From contig JBHHYN010000064.1 of assembly GCA_046757565.1 (NCBI GenBank), positions 1-15,665 of the forward strand: DNA of 15,665 bases. Reading direction: 5' to 3'. The notes beneath the pieces were generated by a model. The model did not search any database. It worked only from the letters and a program-made list of their open reading frames with translations, and had not been told where the DNA came from. Of this stretch, positions 13,247 through 15,665 are shown one piece after another. Position numbers and translations under genes: made by a program. Position 1 is the first letter of the stretch. Each line of letters starts with the position of its first letter. Source of the DNA: JBHHYN01 sp046757565. Lineage in GTDB: Bacteria > Pseudomonadota > Gammaproteobacteria > Eutrophobiales > Eutrophobiaceae.

Positions 13247-14527
13247 ATGGCAACTGCTGTTCGGAATGATACAACCTTTTCCGACGCAGACGCAGTGAGC
13301 CGAGGGATCTTATACATCATCTGGAATTGTCCCTTGCGATCATCGGCCCTTGTCCCCGTACTAGCCCGCATAGCGCTTTGCCTCATCGCGCCCGGCGCTG
13401 TGGCCCAGCATATCGCCGGTGGCAAACTGGTTTTTCCGGAACGGCGCCTCACCGCCTATATTTTTGAAGGCGCCAACCGCGAGGTAATGAGTGTTGTCAA
13501 AGCGCGCATCCATGATGTGAACGGCGATGGTCCGGGCTCCTGGGTGTACGAATGGCGACAAACGGCCGATTACTACCTGGCCCAGGGTGAACACGCACAA
13601 ACGGCAGGCAGGAGGGACCAGGCGTTTACCGCCTATCATACCGCCTCGGTCTATTACTCCCTGGCAGCCTTCCCTGAATACTACACAAAGGCCGAGCGGG
13701 CTGCGTTCCGGCAGCACCTGATGGCCTATAAAAAGGCCGGCGCGCTACTGGAACCACCACTTGAAGTAGTGCCGGTCAAGATAAAGGGGCATACCATCGA
13801 CACCTATCTGCACCGGCCACCAGGTAACAGCAGGCCGCCTCTGGTCCTGTGGACCGGCGGCATCGATCAATACAAGGGCAACTCCTATTATCACCTGAAG
13901 CCCTTGCTCGACAGGGGCTTTGCCGTGGTCACCTTCGATATCGCCGGTACCGGTGAGAATACCTTCTGGCATCTGAGCCCCGATGGTGAATTCGTGCATC
14001 AGGCGGTGCTGGATTATTTTTCCAGACGACCCGATATCGATACGGTCAATATCTTTGAGGTCGGCCGCAGCTTTGGCGGTTACTACGCGGTGAAGATGGC
14101 GGCCAGAAACGACCCGCGCCTGAGAGCGGTAGCGGCGGAGTGCACGCCAGTCCATGCCGCATTTGTGCGGCCGGTCGATACCTTCGAGAAACTACTGGCT
14201 TCGCCGGAAGGCCGGACCCTCTACGGCATGGCGCGGCGTATGGGGATTAAACCCGGCGATGCCAAGGCCCTGGCCAATGAAAACAGAAAATTTTCCCTCA
14301 TCAACCAGGGACTGCTGGGGAAAGGGAGGACCATTAAGACGCCGCTGCTGATCATCGACGGCGGCCGGGACCGCTTGGTACCGCAGTCCGACATGCAACT
14401 GCTGGCTGCTTCTGCGCTGGAATCCGAGGTGTGGACCCTGGGTATGGACGGCCACTGTTATGCCAATTATGCAGGGGTGGTGGCCGCCCAGGTGGCGGAA
14501 TGGTTCCTGCAGCACATTGCCAAATGA
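13247..14527 (+). CDS. Alpha/beta hydrolase, FrsA / pseudooxynicotine-hydrolase-like, probably exported
   Basis: A serine hydrolase of 426 residues as called. It has a helical N-terminal domain (about residues 60-170) and an alpha/beta hydrolase core (about 172-426). The catalytic triad is S275 in VGRSFGGYY, D375 in IDGGRDRLVP and H403 in MDGHCYAN. This two-domain layout is that of the FrsA family and of 2,6-dihydroxypseudooxynicotine hydrolase, an enzyme that cleaves a C-C bond next to a ketone. Residues 34-53 (ALVPVLARIALCLIAPGAVA, followed by Q) look like a signal peptide core with an AVA cleavage site. The segment before it is not family-like, so translation may really begin at a TTG at 13334, which gives a compact signal peptide; the ATG at 13247 has only a moderate upstream purine stretch. 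It is divergent from the osmC-lacI operon and shares operator copy C. It may act on the substrate in the periplasm. Hydrolase class is firm; start, export and substrate are inferred. Confidence 0.82.
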   Translation: MATAVRNDTTFSDADAVSRGILYIIWNCPLRSSALVPVLARIALCLIAPGAVAQHIAGGKLVFPERRLTAYIFEGANREVMSVVKARIHDVNGDGPGSWVYEWRQTADYYLAQGEHAQTAGRRDQAFTAYHTASVYYSLAAFPEYYTKAERAAFRQHLMAYKKAGALLEPPLEVVPVKIKGHTIDTYLHRPPGNSRPPLVLWTGGIDQYKGNSYYHLKPLLDRGFAVVTFDIAGTGENTFWHLSPDGEFVHQAVLDYFSRRPDIDTVNIFEVGRSFGGYYAVKMAARNDPRLRAVAAECTPVHAAFVRPVDTFEKLLASPEGRTLYGMARRMGIKPGDAKALANENRKFSLINQGLLGKGRTIKTPLLIIDGGRDRLVPQSDMQLLAASALESEVWTLGMDGHCYANYAGVVAAQVAEWFLQHIAK

Positions 14528-14543
14528 AAAACTAAGCTGAAAT

Positions 14544-14571
14544 TTGCCTGCGTACAGGAAATCTTTATAAT
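14544..14571 (+). promoter_or_regulatory. Sigma70-like promoter of the beta-hydroxyacid dehydrogenase gene
   Basis: TTGCCT at 14544-14549 and a perfect TATAAT at 14566-14571, 16 bases apart. Operator copy D begins five bases after the -10, so it covers the expected start of transcription. It lies immediately after the hydrolase stop, giving the dehydrogenase its own regulated promoter. Confidence 0.65.
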
Positions 14572-14575
14572 GCGG

Positions 14576-14591
14576 GTGCAAACGATTGCAT
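14576..14591. promoter_or_regulatory. LacI-family operator, copy D (beta-hydroxyacid dehydrogenase)
   Basis: GTGCAAACGATTGCAT with a central CG at 14583-14584. It is identical to copy B except for the first base and lies at the same place relative to a -10 element. The repeat of 15 bases between two promoters 7.7 kb apart is unlikely by chance and ties the dehydrogenase to the catabolic operon. Confidence 0.88.
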
Positions 14592-14620
14592 TATAAATCA
14601 TCTACTGCCCGGGGGTCCTA

Positions 14621-15553
14621 ATGAGTAAGTCTTCACTGCCTACCTTCACGATTGGCTGGATTGGCGCCGGACGCATGGGGTTTGCCATGGCCAAGCTCCT
14701 TCTCGAGGCCGGTTGCGATGTGTCGGTGTATAACCGCACCCGCGCCAAGGCGGAACCACTTCAAAAATTCGGTGCGAAGCTGGTGGAGCATCCAGTAGAA
14801 CTGGCGGACCGGGACATCGTCTTTACTATGGTGGGCGGACCTGATGATCTGATTAATGTTGTGTCAGGAGAGAATGGCCTTCTGACGAGCGACGCGAATC
14901 CACGTATTCTGGTCGACTGTTCCAGTGTCTCTGAAGAGGCCTCCAACCAGGTACGGGAACTGGCCACCGGTCGTGGCGTCGATATGCTCGCCGCGCCGGT
15001 GAGCGGTAATGCCAAGGTTGTTAAGGCCGGCAAACTCTCCATCGTCGCCTCCGGCCCCAGATCGGCCTTTGACATGGCGGAGCCATTTTTAGGTGCATTG
15101 GGACGGGGCGCCACCTATGTGGGTGAGGGGGAGTTGGCGCGGATGGTGAAGATCTGCCACAACTTGTTGCTGGGTGTCGTTACCCAGTCCCTGGCGGAGA
15201 TCACGGTGCTCGCGGAAAAGGGCGGCGTGCCTCGTCATGCCCTGCTGGATTTCATCAATGACAGCGTCATGGGTTCCATGTTCTCGCGTTACAAGTCACC
15301 GGCATTCGTTAATCTGGATATGACGCCAACGTTTACCCCACTGCTGTTACGCAAGGACCTGCAACTGGGGTTGAACGCGGGGAAGGCGCTGGACGTACCC
15401 CTGCCCGTAACAGAACTGACCCGGAGTCTGGTGCAGCGGGCCATCGACAATGGCCATACGGACTGCGACTTCTCCATCATGCTGCAAGAGCAGGCTAAGG
15501 CGTCCGGGCTGGACCTCAAACCCGAAAACGTGGAGGTAGACGACGGGCTCTAG
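14621..15553 (+). CDS. NAD(P)-dependent beta-hydroxyacid dehydrogenase (3-hydroxyisobutyrate dehydrogenase family)
   Basis: A 310-residue oxidoreductase interconverting a beta-hydroxyacid and the matching semialdehyde. The Rossmann motif GAGRMG lies at 15-20. NRT at 38-40 follows the second strand, resembling the glyoxylate/succinic-semialdehyde reductase branch and suggesting NADP(H) rather than NAD. DCSSVSEE at 99-106 and APVSGNAKVVKAGKL at 125-139 are the substrate-loop motifs; the latter departs from the common GGxxGA form, having SGNAK. The catalytic lysine is K177 in MVKICHN, with N181 four residues on. GGGGG at 14611-14615 serves the ATG. It is expressed from its own promoter with operator copy D. 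Possible roles are oxidation of a hydroxyacid intermediate or detoxification of a semialdehyde released in the pathway. Family firm; substrate open (3-hydroxyisobutyrate, tartronate semialdehyde, sulfolactaldehyde and others use this fold). Confidence 0.92.
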   Translation: MSKSSLPTFTIGWIGAGRMGFAMAKLLLEAGCDVSVYNRTRAKAEPLQKFGAKLVEHPVELADRDIVFTMVGGPDDLINVVSGENGLLTSDANPRILVDCSSVSEEASNQVRELATGRGVDMLAAPVSGNAKVVKAGKLSIVASGPRSAFDMAEPFLGALGRGATYVGEGELARMVKICHNLLLGVVTQSLAEITVLAEKGGVPRHALLDFINDSVMGSMFSRYKSPAFVNLDMTPTFTPLLLRKDLQLGLNAGKALDVPLPVTELTRSLVQRAIDNGHTDCDFSIMLQEQAKASGLDLKPENVEVDDGL

Positions 15554-15659
15554 GAATGCGCAATCAAAGAGGTCAGAGTCGATTGATTCATCAATTTGAT
15601 TTCGTACATTAACGATAACGATTTGGAAAGTGCCCTAATCCGGAGCCAACAGGAGACTG
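15554..15659. promoter_or_regulatory. Intergenic region with nested inverted repeats and a degenerate operator-like site
   Basis: AATCAAA at 15562-15568 pairs with TTTGATT at 15595-15601. Within that loop, ATTGAT at 15582-15587 pairs with ATCAAT at 15590-15595, a perfect 14-base palindrome apart from its two central bases. These could be a weak terminator or binding site. Further on, TTGATT at 15583-15588 and TACATT at 15605-15610 could form a promoter with a 16-bp spacer. It is followed by AACGATAACGATTTGG at 15611-15626, which shares the AACGATT core of the operators but not their outer bases. Confidence 0.35.
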
Positions 15660-15665
15660 ATGAAA
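15660..15665 (+). CDS. Start of a further gene, cut by the window edge
   Basis: ATG AAA at 15660-15665 is preceded by AGGAGA at 15651-15656, a good ribosome binding site with close spacing. Only two codons are visible, so no product can be named. Its position after the dehydrogenase makes it a likely further member of the cluster. Confidence 0.5.

Noticed and set aside
1..15665. CRISPR array, tRNA, rRNA, insertion sequence or prophage genes
   Set aside because: No spaced direct repeats, tRNA-like cloverleaf, transposase, integrase or phage gene could be seen; the only recurring motif is the operator.

Overview
The window looks like chromosomal DNA of a Gram-negative proteobacterium. It encodes a TRAP uptake system, a LacI-type repressor and a lipoprotein-like solute-binding protein, with Shine-Dalgarno-led, tightly packed operons. 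GC content is moderate to high over most of its length: a hand count of 8521-8580 gives about 67%. The first gene is clearly poorer in GC: a hand count of 241-300 gives 35%. A gammaproteobacterium is plausible, but nothing here fixes the genus. I see no rRNA, tRNA, insertion sequence, integrase or CRISPR array.

Layout. (1) 223-2051: a two-gene operon of an L-2-haloacid dehalogenase and a nitrilase. (2) 2495-6667: an uptake operon with an MFS transporter followed by a complete TRAP transporter (DctP, DctQ, DctM). (3) 6915-11516: a catabolic operon with an M24 (creatinase/prolidase fold) protein, then E1-alpha, E1-beta and E2 of a 2-oxoacid/acetoin-dehydrogenase-type complex, with no E3 in view. 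(4) 13049 down to 11513 on the minus strand: an OsmC-like protein followed by a LacI-family repressor, whose stop codon overlaps that of E2. (5) 13247-14527: a FrsA/pseudooxynicotine-hydrolase-like alpha/beta hydrolase, divergent from (4). (6) 14621-15553: a beta-hydroxyacid dehydrogenase, followed by the first codons of another gene at 15660.

The main observation is a shared 16-bp operator, close to ATGCAAACGATTGCAT with a central CG. It occurs at 2367-2382, 6825-6840, 13104-13119 and 14576-14591, once in each promoter region of modules 2 to 6. At two of these it sits directly over the expected transcription start of a good sigma70-like promoter. It is the type of site a LacI/GalR repressor recognises, and such a repressor is encoded in the middle of the cluster. 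The simplest reading is one substrate-induced regulon: import (MFS, TRAP), conversion by the M24 enzyme, hydrolase and dehydrogenase, then thiamine- and lipoate-dependent C-C cleavage to an acyl-CoA, with an autoregulated repressor. The substrate is not evident; uptake by TRAP suggests an organic acid or another carboxylate-bearing compound.

The M24 protein has a cysteine (C292) exactly where the second metal-binding aspartate belongs, which argues against ordinary peptidase activity. The dehalogenase-nitrilase pair has no copy of the operator and a different base composition, so it looks like a separate, perhaps acquired, unit for nitriles and 2-haloacids.
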